Notes: generated by a model not told the origin, from the sequence alone. A stretch of DNA of 32,326 nt from JBBRGK01 sp036741355 (GCA_036741355.1 DAINSK010000040.1:1-32326), one strand, 5' to 3'. Shown: positions 1-8,477, counted from the first letter of the stretch. Program-made: numbers and translations.

Positions 1-2381
1 TGGTGCTTGAGTCCGCGGAGGATCCGTTCCTGCTCGCGGGCAACGTCGTCGTCGGTGAGCGTCTTGTCCGGCGACTGGTAGAGAAGCCTGAAGGCGAGCG
101 ACTTCTTCCCGTCTGGTACCTGGCCACCGACGTATTCGTCGAACACTTCCGCAGCCGCGATCAGCTTCGATCGCGAAATGGCGTTGGCCAGGTCTGACGC
201 CGCCACCGAACGATCGACGACAAGGGCAAGGTCCTGCTCGACCGCCGGATAGCGCGCGATAGGCCGGAACTTCCTGACAGGCTTTACCAGTGGCAGGAGT
301 TCCCCAAGGTTCAGTTCGTAGAGGAAGACCTCGGCATCGATATTGAAGCGGGCCAGCACGTCGGGATGCACCTGTCCGGTAATGCCCAGCGTCTTTCCGC
401 CCACCTTCACTTCGGCCGTTCGGCCCGGGAGCAGGATCGGATCCTCAACCGACGAATAGGCGAAACCGACCCCCAGTCGGGCGTCAACGCATTCCAGGTA
501 GCCCTTGGCGTCGAAGAAATCGAGGGAGTCGCCCGAAGCGTGTCCCCAGCGGTCGCGACGCTGGCCCGAGATCGCCCCGATTAGCATCTCTTGCTCAACG
601 GGAAGCTCCGCGCGGTTCTCGCCCGGCACAAACACGACGGCAGCCTCGAACAACGAAATCGATGGCCGCTTCAATTTCAAATTGGACGAGACGGCTTCGA
701 GCATGCTGCCGCGCAGCGTCGTGCGCATGAGCTCGTGTTCGCCGCTGACCGGGTTCACAATACGTAGCGGCTGCGTAATGGCGAGGTCCTCTACCGGCAG
801 AGCTTTGCGCAGCACATCTTCGCTGACCGCCGAGTAGGTGATGATCTCCTGACCGCCGGCGGCCACGAGCAGGTCCTTGATGCGGTCACGGAGCTCCCGT
901 TTCGGCTGCGGCAAATATGGCGGAAGACGGCCGGCGACTGTCGTGGACGGCAGCCTGTCGAATCCAAGGATACGTATCACTTCTTCGGTCACGTCCTCCG
1001 GGATGCTGACGTCGGTTCGCCAATACGGAACCGTTACCGAGTAGCGATCCGGAGGTTGCCACTCGCACTCGAAGCCGAGGCCGTGCAGCGTGTTTACGAC
1101 ATCCCGCGTCGGAACATCGATGCCGAGCACCCGCCGCAGGCGGTCGGCAGTCACATCGATCCGGACCGGTGGTTGTGGTAACGGGTATGCGTCGACAAAG
1201 CCCGCCCGGGCACTACCACCCGCGTATTTCACCAGTAGCTGGACGGCGCGACGGGCCGCTCGTTCGGCCAATTCGGCCGGAAGCTGCTTCTCAAAGCGCG
1301 CTGACGCCTCGCTTCGCAGTCCCAGCAGCGTGGAGGTGCGGCGAATGTTGGTGCCGAGAAAGTTTGCGGACTCAAGTAGAACATCCGTTATCCTGCCGCT
1401 TACCTCGGTTTCAGCCCCGCCCATCACGCCGGCAAGGGCCACCGGGCCCGACGGATCGGCGATCACCATCATGTCGGGATTCAGTGAGCGGTCGATGCCG
1501 TCCAACGTCGTCAAACGCTCGCCCTGCCCGGCGCGCCGCACGATGATGTGATGGTCGCTTATACGGTCATAGTCGAACGCATGCAGCGGCTGGCCGTACT
1601 CCAACATCACGTAGTTTGTAATGTCCACGACGTTGCTGATCGGCCGCATCCCCGCGGCTATAAGCCTGTCTTGCATCCATTGCGGCGAATGCCCGATGGT
1701 TACGCCTTCGATCACCGCGCCGATATAGCGGGCACAGAGATCGGGAGCTTCGATTTCGACCGAGAGCGAGTCATGAACATCGCCCGCCGTCGCCTGAAAG
1801 TTGAGGTCGGGCTCGCGGGCGCTGGATCCCGTTAACGCCGCCACTTCCCGAGCGATGCCGAGTATAGCGAGCAGATCGGCGCGATGCGCCCAGGCGCCCG
1901 CTACCAGCACCGTTTCGCCAAGATATTCGCTGAGCTGCCTGCCGATCGGCGCAGTCTGCGGCAGGACCAGGATGCCTTCGTGTTCGTCCGAGAGCCCCAG
2001 CTCTCGCTCGGAGCAGATCATTCCATTCGAATCGACGCCGCGAATCTTCGCCGCCTTCAGCGTCCGCAGTTCCCCGGTTTGGGCGTCTATTAGCCGGGCT
2101 CCGATCCCGGCGTAAGCAATTCGCTGACCAGCCGCGACGTTCGGTGCACCACAAACCACGTGGAACTGCTCGTCGTCGAGCTGTACCGTCGCGAGGCTGA
2201 GATGATCGGAGTTGGGATGGTGGACGACCTCCAGTACCTCCGCGACGCGAACGTTATTCCAGTCGCGGCTGCGCTCGATCGCCTCTATCTCCACCGTCGA
2301 GAGCGTCAGCCGGCGCGCGAGATCCTCGGGCGAAAGATTGACGTCGACGTATTCGCGGAGCCATCCCAGCGGAACGCGCAT
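1..2381 (-). CDS. pheT: Phenylalanine--tRNA ligase beta subunit (3' end cut by window)
   Basis: Beta subunit of the cytoplasmic alpha2beta2 phenylalanyl-tRNA synthetase, which charges tRNA-Phe and edits mischarged Tyr. Reading in from the ATG at 2381 gives 793 open codons with no stop before the window edge; the family is usually about 800 residues, so only the last few are missing. Visible in order: the N-terminal MRVPLGWLREYV start, an EMAP-like tRNA-binding domain (HPNSDHL near residue 58), the B3/B4 editing region (NVVDITNYVM, HAFDYD), the B5 region, NPVSGEHELMRTTL in the catalytic-like core, and the C-terminal anticodon-binding domain (ARYPAVEQDLALVVD). The start overlaps the pheS stop as ATGA, implying translational coupling. 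The usual TPNR segment before the LGIARE motif reads GAWAHRADLL here, in frame. Identity is secure. Confidence 0.96.
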   Translation of the reverse strand, partial: MRVPLGWLREYVDVNLSPEDLARRLTLSTVEIEAIERSRDWNNVRVAEVLEVVHHPNSDHLSLATVQLDDEQFHVVCGAPNVAAGQRIAYAGIGARLIDAQTGELRTLKAAKIRGVDSNGMICSERELGLSDEHEGILVLPQTAPIGRQLSEYLGETVLVAGAWAHRADLLAILGIAREVAALTGSSAREPDLNFQATAGDVHDSLSVEIEAPDLCARYIGAVIEGVTIGHSPQWMQDRLIAAGMRPISNVVDITNYVMLEYGQPLHAFDYDRISDHHIIVRRAGQGERLTTLDGIDRSLNPDMMVIADPSGPVALAGVMGGAETEVSGRITDVLLESANFLGTNIRRTSTLLGLRSEASARFEKQLPAELAERAARRAVQLLVKYAGGSARAGFVDAYPLPQPPVRIDVTADRLRRVLGIDVPTRDVVNTLHGLGFECEWQPPDRYSVTVPYWRTDVSIPEDVTEEVIRILGFDRLPSTTVAGRLPPYLPQPKRELRDRIKDLLVAAGGQEIITYSAVSEDVLRKALPVEDLAITQPLRIVNPVSGEHELMRTTLRGSMLEAVSSNLKLKRPSISLFEAAVVFVPGENRAELPVEQEMLIGAISGQRRDRWGHASGDSLDFFDAKGYLECVDARLGVGFAYSSVEDPILLPGRTAEVKVGGKTLGITGQVHPDVLARFNIDAEVFLYELNLGELLPLVKPVRKFRPIARYPAVEQDLALVVDRSVAASDLANAISRSKLIAAAEVFDEYVGGQVPDGKKSLAFRLLYQSPDKTLTDDDVAREQERILRGLKH

Positions 2382-3430
2382 CAAAACTGCTCCAGGAAGC
2401 GAAGGTCGTTGGCATAGAAGAGGCGGATGTCCTCGATGCCATGGCGCAGTAACGCGACACGCTCGACGCCGAGTCCCCAGGCGAAGCCGGTGTAGCGTTC
2501 GGGATCGTAGCCGACACCAGCGAGGACCTCGGGGTGAATCATGCCGGCGCCGAGGATCTCGATCCAGCCGGTCTCCTTGCACATGGAACAACCAGCGCCG
2601 TTACAGACGAAGCAATCGACTGCCATCTCGACCCCGGGCTCGACGAAGGGAAAATAGGAATGGCGCAACATGATCTGCCGTTCCAGACCAAACATGCGCC
2701 GCGCGAGCTCGGCCAGCGTGCCTTTCAGGTCGGCCATCGTGATGTTCTCGTCTACCGCGATCCCTTCAATTTGCGTGAGTTGCCACTCATGGGTCGCATC
2801 GGTCGCTTCCTTCCGGTAGCACTTGCCCGGGATCGCCAGCCGGATCGGCGGCTCCTGCCGCTCCATCACGCGGATCTGGTTCGGAGAAGTATGGGTTCGC
2901 AGCAACAGCGGGTGGCGTCCGTTTTGCAGCGGGTCCAACCAGAGGGTGTCCCACATATCGCGAGCCGGGTGGTCGGCGGGGATGCGCAGCATGTCGAAGT
3001 TGTAGTACTCGGTTTCGACCTCCGGCCCTTCCGCGACCTGAAAGCCCATGTCCCCGAGCGCGGCCAACAGGTCCCGCAGCGTCTGGGTCACGGGGTGCAA
3101 CCGGCCGACGTCGCGCCGCCGGCCGGGCAGCGTCACGTCGATCCGTCCAGCCTGAATCGTGCGCTCCAAGCCGCGATGTCGCAGAGAGGCCTGGCGGTTT
3201 TCGTACGCCGCCTCGAGCTCGCTTTTGATGGCGTTCGCGATCGAACCGACCCGCCGCCGTTCGTCCTCCGGCAACGACGCCAGTGACCGCATGATCGGCG
3301 TAAGGCGGCCGGACTTGCGGCCCAAGTACTCGACTTTCCAGTCGTCGAGGGCGCGCTCGTCGTCGGCCGCTGCCAGCCCGGCCAGCGCCTCTTTGCGGAG
3401 CGATTCCAGATCGTCGGTTCTAGCCGTCAT
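2381..3430 (-). CDS. pheS: Phenylalanine--tRNA ligase alpha subunit
   Basis: Catalytic subunit of phenylalanyl-tRNA synthetase. It has 349 residues, normal for bacterial PheS. Residues 1 to about 85 form the helical coiled-coil arm that contacts tRNA (YLGRKSGRLT lies at its centre). The class II catalytic core follows, with HPVTQTL, EGPEVETEYYNFD, the motif 2 segment CYRKEATDATHEWQ, EPGVEMAVDCFVC, and motif 3 GFAWGLGVERVALLRHG near the C terminus. It is the first gene of a two-gene pheST operon; its TGA overlaps the pheT ATG. A sigma70-like promoter lies about 90 bp upstream. I saw no T-box or Phe-rich leader peptide in that leader, so regulation is not evident. Confidence 0.97.
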   Translation of the reverse strand: MTARTDDLESLRKEALAGLAAADDERALDDWKVEYLGRKSGRLTPIMRSLASLPEDERRRVGSIANAIKSELEAAYENRQASLRHRGLERTIQAGRIDVTLPGRRRDVGRLHPVTQTLRDLLAALGDMGFQVAEGPEVETEYYNFDMLRIPADHPARDMWDTLWLDPLQNGRHPLLLRTHTSPNQIRVMERQEPPIRLAIPGKCYRKEATDATHEWQLTQIEGIAVDENITMADLKGTLAELARRMFGLERQIMLRHSYFPFVEPGVEMAVDCFVCNGAGCSMCKETGWIEILGAGMIHPEVLAGVGYDPERYTGFAWGLGVERVALLRHGIEDIRLFYANDLRFLEQF

Positions 3431-3522
3431 AACCGGTCTCCGGGTCTATGTTTCGCTCTTCGCCGGGAGAACAGCGGCCGGGACGCACGCGCCCCGGCCG
3501 CCCGCCATCGCTCTTGGCGTCT

Positions 3523-3552
3523 ATTGTAGGGAAGCCAATCAGGCGCGATCAA
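3523..3552 (-). promoter_or_regulatory. Predicted sigma70-type promoter of pheST
   Basis: On the minus strand, -35 TTGATC (3552-3547) and -10 TACAAT (3528-3523) are separated by 18 bp. The predicted transcript starts near 3516, giving a leader of about 85 nt before the pheS ATG. The -35 box sits only about 6 bp from the left end of the palindromic repeat element. Confidence 0.6.
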
Positions 3553-3557
3553 CGCGG

Positions 3558-3801
3558 ACCCCTATCTCTCCCGACCTCGCTTTCCCTCAGGAGGACACGC
3601 TTCGCTACCCCGATGCAGGGAAAGAAAGGAGATTGGGCGTGGCACGATTGCTGGTAACAAGCGTTGATGAATAGCGAGGCAAGGCACGCAAAGCGTGCCG
3701 GAGTCATTCACAAAGCCGCGTATTATCCGGCCAACGCCCGCTGCGGCACCGCAGGATCGCCCCTTTCCCTGCATCGGGGAAAGGGGAGGGGGATAGGGGT
3801 T
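3558..3801. repeat. Palindromic, MITE-like intergenic repeat element
   Basis: About 245 bp of non-coding sequence with inverted ends. The left end reads acccctatctctccc and the reverse complement of the right end reads aacccctatccccctccc. Just inside each end, a cccCGATGCAGGGAAAg motif recurs (3608-3624, and inverted at 3764-3780). The right copy folds into a 10 bp hairpin (cccctttccc / gggaaagggg). The centre holds a perfect 7 bp stem, ggcacgc-aaa-gcgtgcc (3683-3699), flanked by imperfect arms (tgaat/attca). No ORF of its own is credible. No target-site duplication is clear. It fills most of the 390 bp gap between pheS and the next gene. Whether it is repeated elsewhere in the genome cannot be seen here. 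Confidence 0.55.
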
Positions 3802-3808
3802 GGACGCG

Positions 3809-3814
3809 TATACT
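3809..3814 (+). promoter_or_regulatory. Predicted -10 box, probable leaderless start
   Basis: TATACT ends 6 nt before the ATG at 3821, so transcription would begin at or next to the start codon. No convincing -35 is present, and no Shine-Dalgarno lies at a good distance from this ATG. It abuts the right end of the palindromic element. Confidence 0.4.
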
Positions 3815-3820
3815 GGCAGC

Positions 3821-5431
3821 ATGTCCACCACCGCGCCCGAAGACGGCGCCGCCAGCGTGACCGCCGCCTCACCACCTACGCCGGCATCTGATGCGGCGAA
3901 TGCCACGGGCTCATCCGTCTCCGGTCCCAGCCGTACCACCTGGCGGGCTCGTTGGAACGGGTGGCGCGGCGACGACGACACCGACGCCCTCGTAGGGCTG
4001 GTCGTGCTCGGCGTTTTCATCGAGATTTTCCTTGTAGTGCTCGTCGCTCGTTTCCCGTTGACCAAGTTCTACCCGGGCCCGGGCGTGTCTCTCGGCTTCC
4101 CGCAGATGATGTCCGGCTCCTGGGATCGTGATTTTCGGTGGCTGGCGATCGTCCTGGCGGTGCCGTTCGCCGCATTCGTCCCGGCGTTATGGTTGGCGCG
4201 CAACCTACGCAGCCGCGCCGCGGTCGCGATCGTGTTCGGCTTTGCCGTCCTGTTCGGGCTGACGCTCATACGGTTATACCCGATCACCGCCGCCGACCTG
4301 TTTCACTACCTGGCCGACGCACGCACATTGTGGGTCTACCACCAGAACCCGATGCAGGTGCCGCCGCAAAATCACCCGTTCGTCATTGGCATCAGCTGGG
4401 CCCAGCAGCCTTCTCCATACGGTCCTTTCTGGCAGTTGTTGTCGATCATCCCCGTGATGTTCACCGGCGACCACTGGGCAGCGTCTATTTACGGTTTGAA
4501 GCTGCTGTCCATGGCGTTTTATCTCGCCGCTGGTGCCCTGGTGTTCCTCACGGTGCGCCGAACCTGGCCTGGGCGAGAGCTGCTGGCAACAATGGTGTTC
4601 GCGTGGAATCCGTTTGTCGTTTTTCGCACGATTGGTAACGGTCACAACGACGTGGTGATGATGGCGTTCGCACTATCGGCGTTCTACTTCGTTTCTCGCG
4701 GCAACTGGCTGTTAGCACTGCCGCTGCTCGCCCTTTCGGTGTGCATCAAGTACTCAACGGCGCTGATCGTGCCGCCGGTGTTGCTGTACGCATGGATGAC
4801 GGCTGGCAGAGAAAACCGGCGTGAGCTTATCCAGGGAGCGGGGATCGCGGCTGCAGTTACCCTGCTGGTGTTTGTGCCGTTCTGGCGAGGCTTTGACACG
4901 TTCAAGACCTTCGTTCAAAACGCGAACATGACCATCACGTCTGTGCCTCAGCTTGTGTCGCTCGAGCTTCAACCGGCGCGCGCACCCGAGGATGCGGATC
5001 ACCTGGTTCGCCAGATCGGTTTTCTGTTGTTCTTCCTAACGTACGCGGGAATGCTCGCCGGCCTCTATTTTCGCCCGTCATTTCGAACGCTCATTGCGGT
5101 GTCCAGCCTCGCCTTCATCGGATACCTGGTACTCGATACATGGTGGTTCCGTCCCTGGTACTTCATCTGGTTTCTCTCCCTCTCCGCGTTGCTGCCGTCG
5201 TTTTGGTGGACGGCTCTGGCGGTTGCCGCCAGTTTTGGAGCGACTTTCTTCGACCTCATTGAGCAGTATCGGAGTCACTGGGACTGGGTATGGTCGGACT
5301 CGTTCCGCGGATATGCGGCACCGGTTGTCGCGGCGTTTCTGCCGTTGTTGTTACTTTTGGTACTGGGGCTTGCCATTAGCGGTGCCTGGACTATGTTGCG
5401 CGATCCGGTGAGGCACGAAAGTTCCGCTTGA
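3821..5431 (+). CDS. GT-C fold membrane glycosyltransferase (MptA/B, GT87-like mannosyltransferase)
   Basis: Polytopic membrane protein of 536 residues, with a hydrophilic, Ala/Thr/Pro-rich N terminus (about 50 residues) and roughly ten or more membrane segments. Features fit GT-C glycosyltransferases of the polyprenol-phosphate-mannose-dependent alpha-mannosyltransferase type: an acidic residue after an early membrane helix (PITAADLFHYLADAR), SPYGPFWQL, and the NGHNDVVMMAFAL segment that matches the GGGHND region of MptA/B-like enzymes. The expected role is transfer of mannose or a related sugar from a lipid carrier to envelope glycans or glycolipids; donor and acceptor are not determinable. 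I chose ATG 3821, which lies 6 nt after a TATACT box; an in-frame TTG at 3800 would add 7 residues. A promoter for the next gene overlaps this gene's stop codon. Confidence 0.75.
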   Translation: MSTTAPEDGAASVTAASPPTPASDAANATGSSVSGPSRTTWRARWNGWRGDDDTDALVGLVVLGVFIEIFLVVLVARFPLTKFYPGPGVSLGFPQMMSGSWDRDFRWLAIVLAVPFAAFVPALWLARNLRSRAAVAIVFGFAVLFGLTLIRLYPITAADLFHYLADARTLWVYHQNPMQVPPQNHPFVIGISWAQQPSPYGPFWQLLSIIPVMFTGDHWAASIYGLKLLSMAFYLAAGALVFLTVRRTWPGRELLATMVFAWNPFVVFRTIGNGHNDVVMMAFALSAFYFVSRGNWLLALPLLALSVCIKYSTALIVPPVLLYAWMTAGRENRRELIQGAGIAAAVTLLVFVPFWRGFDTFKTFVQNANMTITSVPQLVSLELQPARAPEDADHLVRQIGFLLFFLTYAGMLAGLYFRPSFRTLIAVSSLAFIGYLVLDTWWFRPWYFIWFLSLSALLPSFWWTALAVAASFGATFFDLIEQYRSHWDWVWSDSFRGYAAPVVAAFLPLLLLLVLGLAISGAWTMLRDPVRHESSA

Positions 5432-5455
5432 CGCTCACCGGCGTAGCGCTATGAT
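5428..5455 (+). promoter_or_regulatory. Predicted promoter of the Lrp-like/moeA pair
   Basis: -35 TTGACG (5428-5433) and -10 TATGAT (5450-5455) with a 16 bp spacer. The -35 overlaps the TGA of the preceding glycosyltransferase gene. The start is expected near 5462, leaving about 44 nt of leader with a GAGGTGA ribosome-binding site (5496-5502) before the ATG at 5506. Confidence 0.55.
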
Positions 5456-5505
5456 CGCCGAGAACCAATCCCGCCGTTTTACAAAGTATGTGAACGAGGT
5501 GACCG

Positions 5506-5757
5506 ATGGCGATTCGGGGCTACGTCCTCATCGAGACCGAAGTTGGTAGCGCCCGATCGGTTGGCGAGCAGATGCAGCGCCTACAGCACAAGGACGCTAC
5601 GCTCGTCGCGGTCGACACGGTAACTGGACCGTTTGACGTGATCGTCCAATTGGAAGCTCCTGACCTGGACAAGCTCGGTAACTGCATCACCGAAGGCATT
5701 CAGGGCGTCCCCGGCGTCAAGCGGACCACCACTTGCCTTGCGGTCCGTCTCGGATAA
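5506..5757 (+). CDS. Stand-alone Lrp/AsnC ligand-binding (RAM) domain protein
   Basis: An 83-residue protein made only of the Lrp/AsnC effector-binding domain (the RAM fold, AsnC_trans_reg family), with no helix-turn-helix. The pattern is typical: an opening strand GYVLIETEVG, a helix, GPFDVIVQLEA, a second helix, and the closing GVPGVKRTTTCLAVRL strand. Such stand-alone domains form oligomers and may bind amino acids or modulate partner proteins; the ligand here is unknown. It has a clear ribosome-binding site and its own predicted promoter, and ends 13 bp before the moeA ATG, so the two are probably co-transcribed. Confidence 0.85.
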   Translation: MAIRGYVLIETEVGSARSVGEQMQRLQHKDATLVAVDTVTGPFDVIVQLEAPDLDKLGNCITEGIQGVPGVKRTTTCLAVRLG

Positions 5758-5770
5758 GCGGGTTGTGGCA

Positions 5771-7033
5771 ATGATCAGCGTCGAAGACGCCCTTGAACGC
5801 GTTCTTTCCTACTGCAAACAGCTCGAGCCGGAAGAGAAGCCCGTCCTGGACGCGCTCGGCCAGGTTCTGGCTGAAGACATCGTCGCGTCGTTCAATATCC
5901 CGCCGCTCGATAACACGGCGATGGACGGTTACGCCGTCATCGGGGCCGACACCGAAGGCGCAAGCCATCAATCGCCGGTTAGGCTAAAGGTCGTTGGCGA
6001 ATTGGCGGCCGGCTACGTCTATGACGGACTTGTTGAGCCGGCCACTGCCGTCCGGATCATGACCGGAGCGCCGATTCCCGCCGGCGCCGATTCGATCGTT
6101 CCGTTTGAGGAAACGGACGAGAGCGGCATGATCGCACCCCAAAAGACGGGTCACCTCGACGGGTCGGTTGCGGTCTTCAAAGCGGCCCGGCCGGGAAACA
6201 ACATCCGTTACAGCGGCGAAGACGTACGCGAAGGCGAGACGGTGTTGACCCGCGGAACGCTGCTACGGCCTGCTCACATTGGAGTGCTTGCCTCACTTGG
6301 TCGGGCACGCGTGACGGTCATTCGACGGCCGGTGGTGGCCATCCTCTCGACGGGCGATGAGATCCTGGAGCCGGGTGAACCCCGCCGACCCGGAACCATT
6401 TACGATAGCAACGCTTACAGCATCGCCTCCCAGGTTAAACGCTTCGGCGGCGTGCCGCGCCTGCTCGGCGTCGCCCGCGACACCATCGAGGACATCACAT
6501 CAAAGGTCCGTTCCGGACTCGACGCGGATCTCCTCATTACTTCGGCCGGTGTCTCGCGCGGCGACTTTGACGTCGTCAAAGAGGTGCTTCGCCGCGAAGG
6601 GAACATCGACTTCCATCTGGTGAATATGCGCCCGGGAAAGCCGCTGGCATTCGGCGCCTTCCCCCACCGCGGGCGCCAGGTGCCTCATATCGGCCTGCCC
6701 GGGAACCCGGTCAGCTCCATGTTGGTCTTCGAGCTTTTCGGTCGTCCGGCGTTGTTCAAAATGCTGGGAAGATCGATTACCTCTCGGCCGACCATCATCG
6801 CGACGGTGCGCGACCCGCTGCGCATGTCGGACGACCGCCGCTTCTACGCTCGGTGTGTCGTCTCACGCGAGGAAGGCTGCTGGGTTGCGTCGCTCGCGGG
6901 CTCACAAAGCTCGGGTGTTTTGACGGCGATGGCGAGGGCGAACGGGCTGGCGATCGTCCCGGAAGGCAGCCCCGACGTGAAGCCGGGCGAGCAGGTAACC
7001 GTGATGATGCTCGACTGGGAGATGGATGCCTGA
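5771..7033 (+). CDS. moeA: Molybdopterin molybdenumtransferase
   Basis: Inserts molybdate into adenylated molybdopterin to make molybdenum cofactor (cytoplasm). The protein has 420 residues, the usual length, and carries the family motifs in order: PPLDNTAMDGYAV, TGAPIPAGADSIVPFEE, PGNNIRYSGEDVREGE, the MoCF_biosynth domain with ILSTGDEILEPGEP, IYDSNAYSI, SAGVSRGDFDVVKEVL, MRPGKPLAFG and GLPGNPVSSMLVFELF, followed by the C-terminal beta domain. I chose ATG 5771; in-frame GTG 5765 and TTG 5738 exist, but the latter would overlap the previous gene by 20 bp. No other Mo-cofactor gene lies in the window. It ends 61 bp from the stop of a convergent gene. Confidence 0.95.
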   Translation: MISVEDALERVLSYCKQLEPEEKPVLDALGQVLAEDIVASFNIPPLDNTAMDGYAVIGADTEGASHQSPVRLKVVGELAAGYVYDGLVEPATAVRIMTGAPIPAGADSIVPFEETDESGMIAPQKTGHLDGSVAVFKAARPGNNIRYSGEDVREGETVLTRGTLLRPAHIGVLASLGRARVTVIRRPVVAILSTGDEILEPGEPRRPGTIYDSNAYSIASQVKRFGGVPRLLGVARDTIEDITSKVRSGLDADLLITSAGVSRGDFDVVKEVLRREGNIDFHLVNMRPGKPLAFGAFPHRGRQVPHIGLPGNPVSSMLVFELFGRPALFKMLGRSITSRPTIIATVRDPLRMSDDRRFYARCVVSREEGCWVASLAGSQSSGVLTAMARANGLAIVPEGSPDVKPGEQVTVMMLDWEMDA

Positions 7034-7094
7034 ACGCTGCTTCGACACCGCGCCTCATCGCGGATTGCGGAAGGAGACCCGGGCCAACAGGCGT

Positions 7095-8459
7095 TCACCG
7101 TGGCGCCGCGGGTGGTGGCCCGGCAAACGGGGGTGATTGGGGAGGCGGTGGCGCGGTGACGTTGACTACGGGCGGAGCAGGCGGCCCCGAGCTACGCTGA
7201 GTCGGTTGTCTCGCGGGCGCTTGCGCGGGGGGATTAGAACCTCCCACGGCAGCCGGTTGTGGATTTCTCGGCTGAGCCGGTGCTGGGGCGGGTTGTCGGG
7301 TTGGTTGGTCTTTCGCTTGGCGGCGTGCCAGTGCCGCGGTGTCGGTGAGAGTCGCGACGACCGGGAATGCTGTCGCGATGGTGCCAGGCTCCAACGAAGA
7401 CGGATCGAACTCTACCTGCACCGCGTCGCCGTCGCGAAGGTCCGCCCACGATATGCCGGTTGGGTTCAACAATGATTTCGCAGGCACGCCGGCCCCGGTT
7501 GAACCGGAAGAGCAGCGAATGATGAGCAGCGGGTCGGTGCCGTCCGTGGGTATCCCTCGCGTCGTGCCGGCGCCGATGGTTCCGCGGTCGCACGTCGGCG
7601 ACAGTCGCCGGCTGGTCACGCGCGCCTCAGCGTCTTCGAGGCTGACCGTCTGCGTGAAACGCCCGATCGTCACCGGCGCGCCCGCCAGCGCAGACGGGAC
7701 GCCGACGTCCTCTGAGATTTGTATCTGATTGCTGTTGCGCAGAATGCTGCCGTTCGGCCCGGTGCGCCAGTCGAAGCGGATGGCGGCAGCGTTGCTCGTG
7801 CTATCCCAACCGACTACCACCATCCTGGTGCTCGTGTCCGCGTAGGTGACGCCGAGCAGCAGCAGGGCTTTCCCCGAAACGCCAGCAGGCTCGGCAGAGA
7901 AGAGCCGGAGTTTCGGGAAACAACCAGAGGCCGCCTGAACGGGATCGGTCAGCGCTGCGCCGTACTGATTGTTGGGATCTGAGGCAGCGAAGACGCGCGA
8001 CCAGGATCCGGCTACAAACGAGAAGACGTCGGCAAAGACGGGCTGACAATCAGGTGTGACGGTGTAGCGGCTGCTAACAGCTATCTGTCCCGTTGTCGAA
8101 CCGTCCAGCGAAAGGTCGGTGCGCGAAACGATCTCTGCACCTGGACGAAGCAAATTAATCGTGGACGGGCGGATTGCCTCGGCGGGGTTCTTCGTTCCGC
8201 TTGCAGACGAGCCGGTCAGCGCCGTCGACGAACTCGGTACGATACTTGCGGATTGGGAAGGCTGTTCCGAGTCAACAGACCGAACGAGGACCTCAGTTCT
8301 ATCTCGGGAGGGACGGCCGACGAAGCTATACAGAGCGACCGTCGCGAAAGCGCCAACCGCAACCAGCGCTATTGCAAGGGCTCGGCGGGCAGGGATCTTT
8401 AGCCGCCGCTGACGGCGCCATGTGGGAGATCTTTTGCTCCGCCACCAGCGGGAGGCCAT
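7095..8459 (-). CDS. Membrane-anchored extracytoplasmic protein of unknown function, Pro-rich C terminus
   Basis: 454 residues, family not recognised. The basic N terminus (residues 1-26, many Arg/Lys) precedes one membrane helix at about 27-47 without a clear cleavage site, so it is probably an N-terminally anchored protein facing outside. Next comes a Ser/Thr-rich linker (about 60-100). A folded region at about 105-370 has few Lys and several Cys (TPDCQPVF, ASGCFPKL, SPTCDRG, IIRCSSGS) that could form disulfides. The last ~80 residues are low-complexity Pro/Ala/Gln, typical of wall-spanning or disordered tails. It starts 18 bp after the acylphosphatase stop and is probably the last gene of that transcription unit. 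Confidence 0.6.
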   Translation of the reverse strand: MASRWWRSKRSPTWRRQRRLKIPARRALAIALVAVGAFATVALYSFVGRPSRDRTEVLVRSVDSEQPSQSASIVPSSSTALTGSSASGTKNPAEAIRPSTINLLRPGAEIVSRTDLSLDGSTTGQIAVSSRYTVTPDCQPVFADVFSFVAGSWSRVFAASDPNNQYGAALTDPVQAASGCFPKLRLFSAEPAGVSGKALLLLGVTYADTSTRMVVVGWDSTSNAAAIRFDWRTGPNGSILRNSNQIQISEDVGVPSALAGAPVTIGRFTQTVSLEDAEARVTSRRLSPTCDRGTIGAGTTRGIPTDGTDPLLIIRCSSGSTGAGVPAKSLLNPTGISWADLRDGDAVQVEFDPSSLEPGTIATAFPVVATLTDTAALARRQAKDQPTRQPAPAPAQPRNPQPAAVGGSNPPAQAPARQPTQRSSGPPAPPVVNVTAPPPPQSPPFAGPPPAAPR

Positions 8460-8477
8460 TGCTCTCTCCTGCGCCGG

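Noticed and set aside
2534..3286. 250-codon plus-strand ORF
   Set aside because: It is antisense to pheS, whose identity is certain; a typical by-product of high-GC codon use.
3431..3522. T-box or Phe leader upstream of pheS
   Set aside because: No NNTGGNACC-type T-box sequence and no Phe-rich short ORF were found in the ~85 nt leader.
3800..3820. TTG start at 3800 for the glycosyltransferase
   Set aside because: It lies in the end of the palindromic element and upstream of the TATACT box; ATG 3821 fits the predicted transcript start.
7034..7094. Terminator between moeA and the convergent gene
   Set aside because: Only a 5 bp stem (ccgcg/cgcgg) without a T tract is present; too weak to call.
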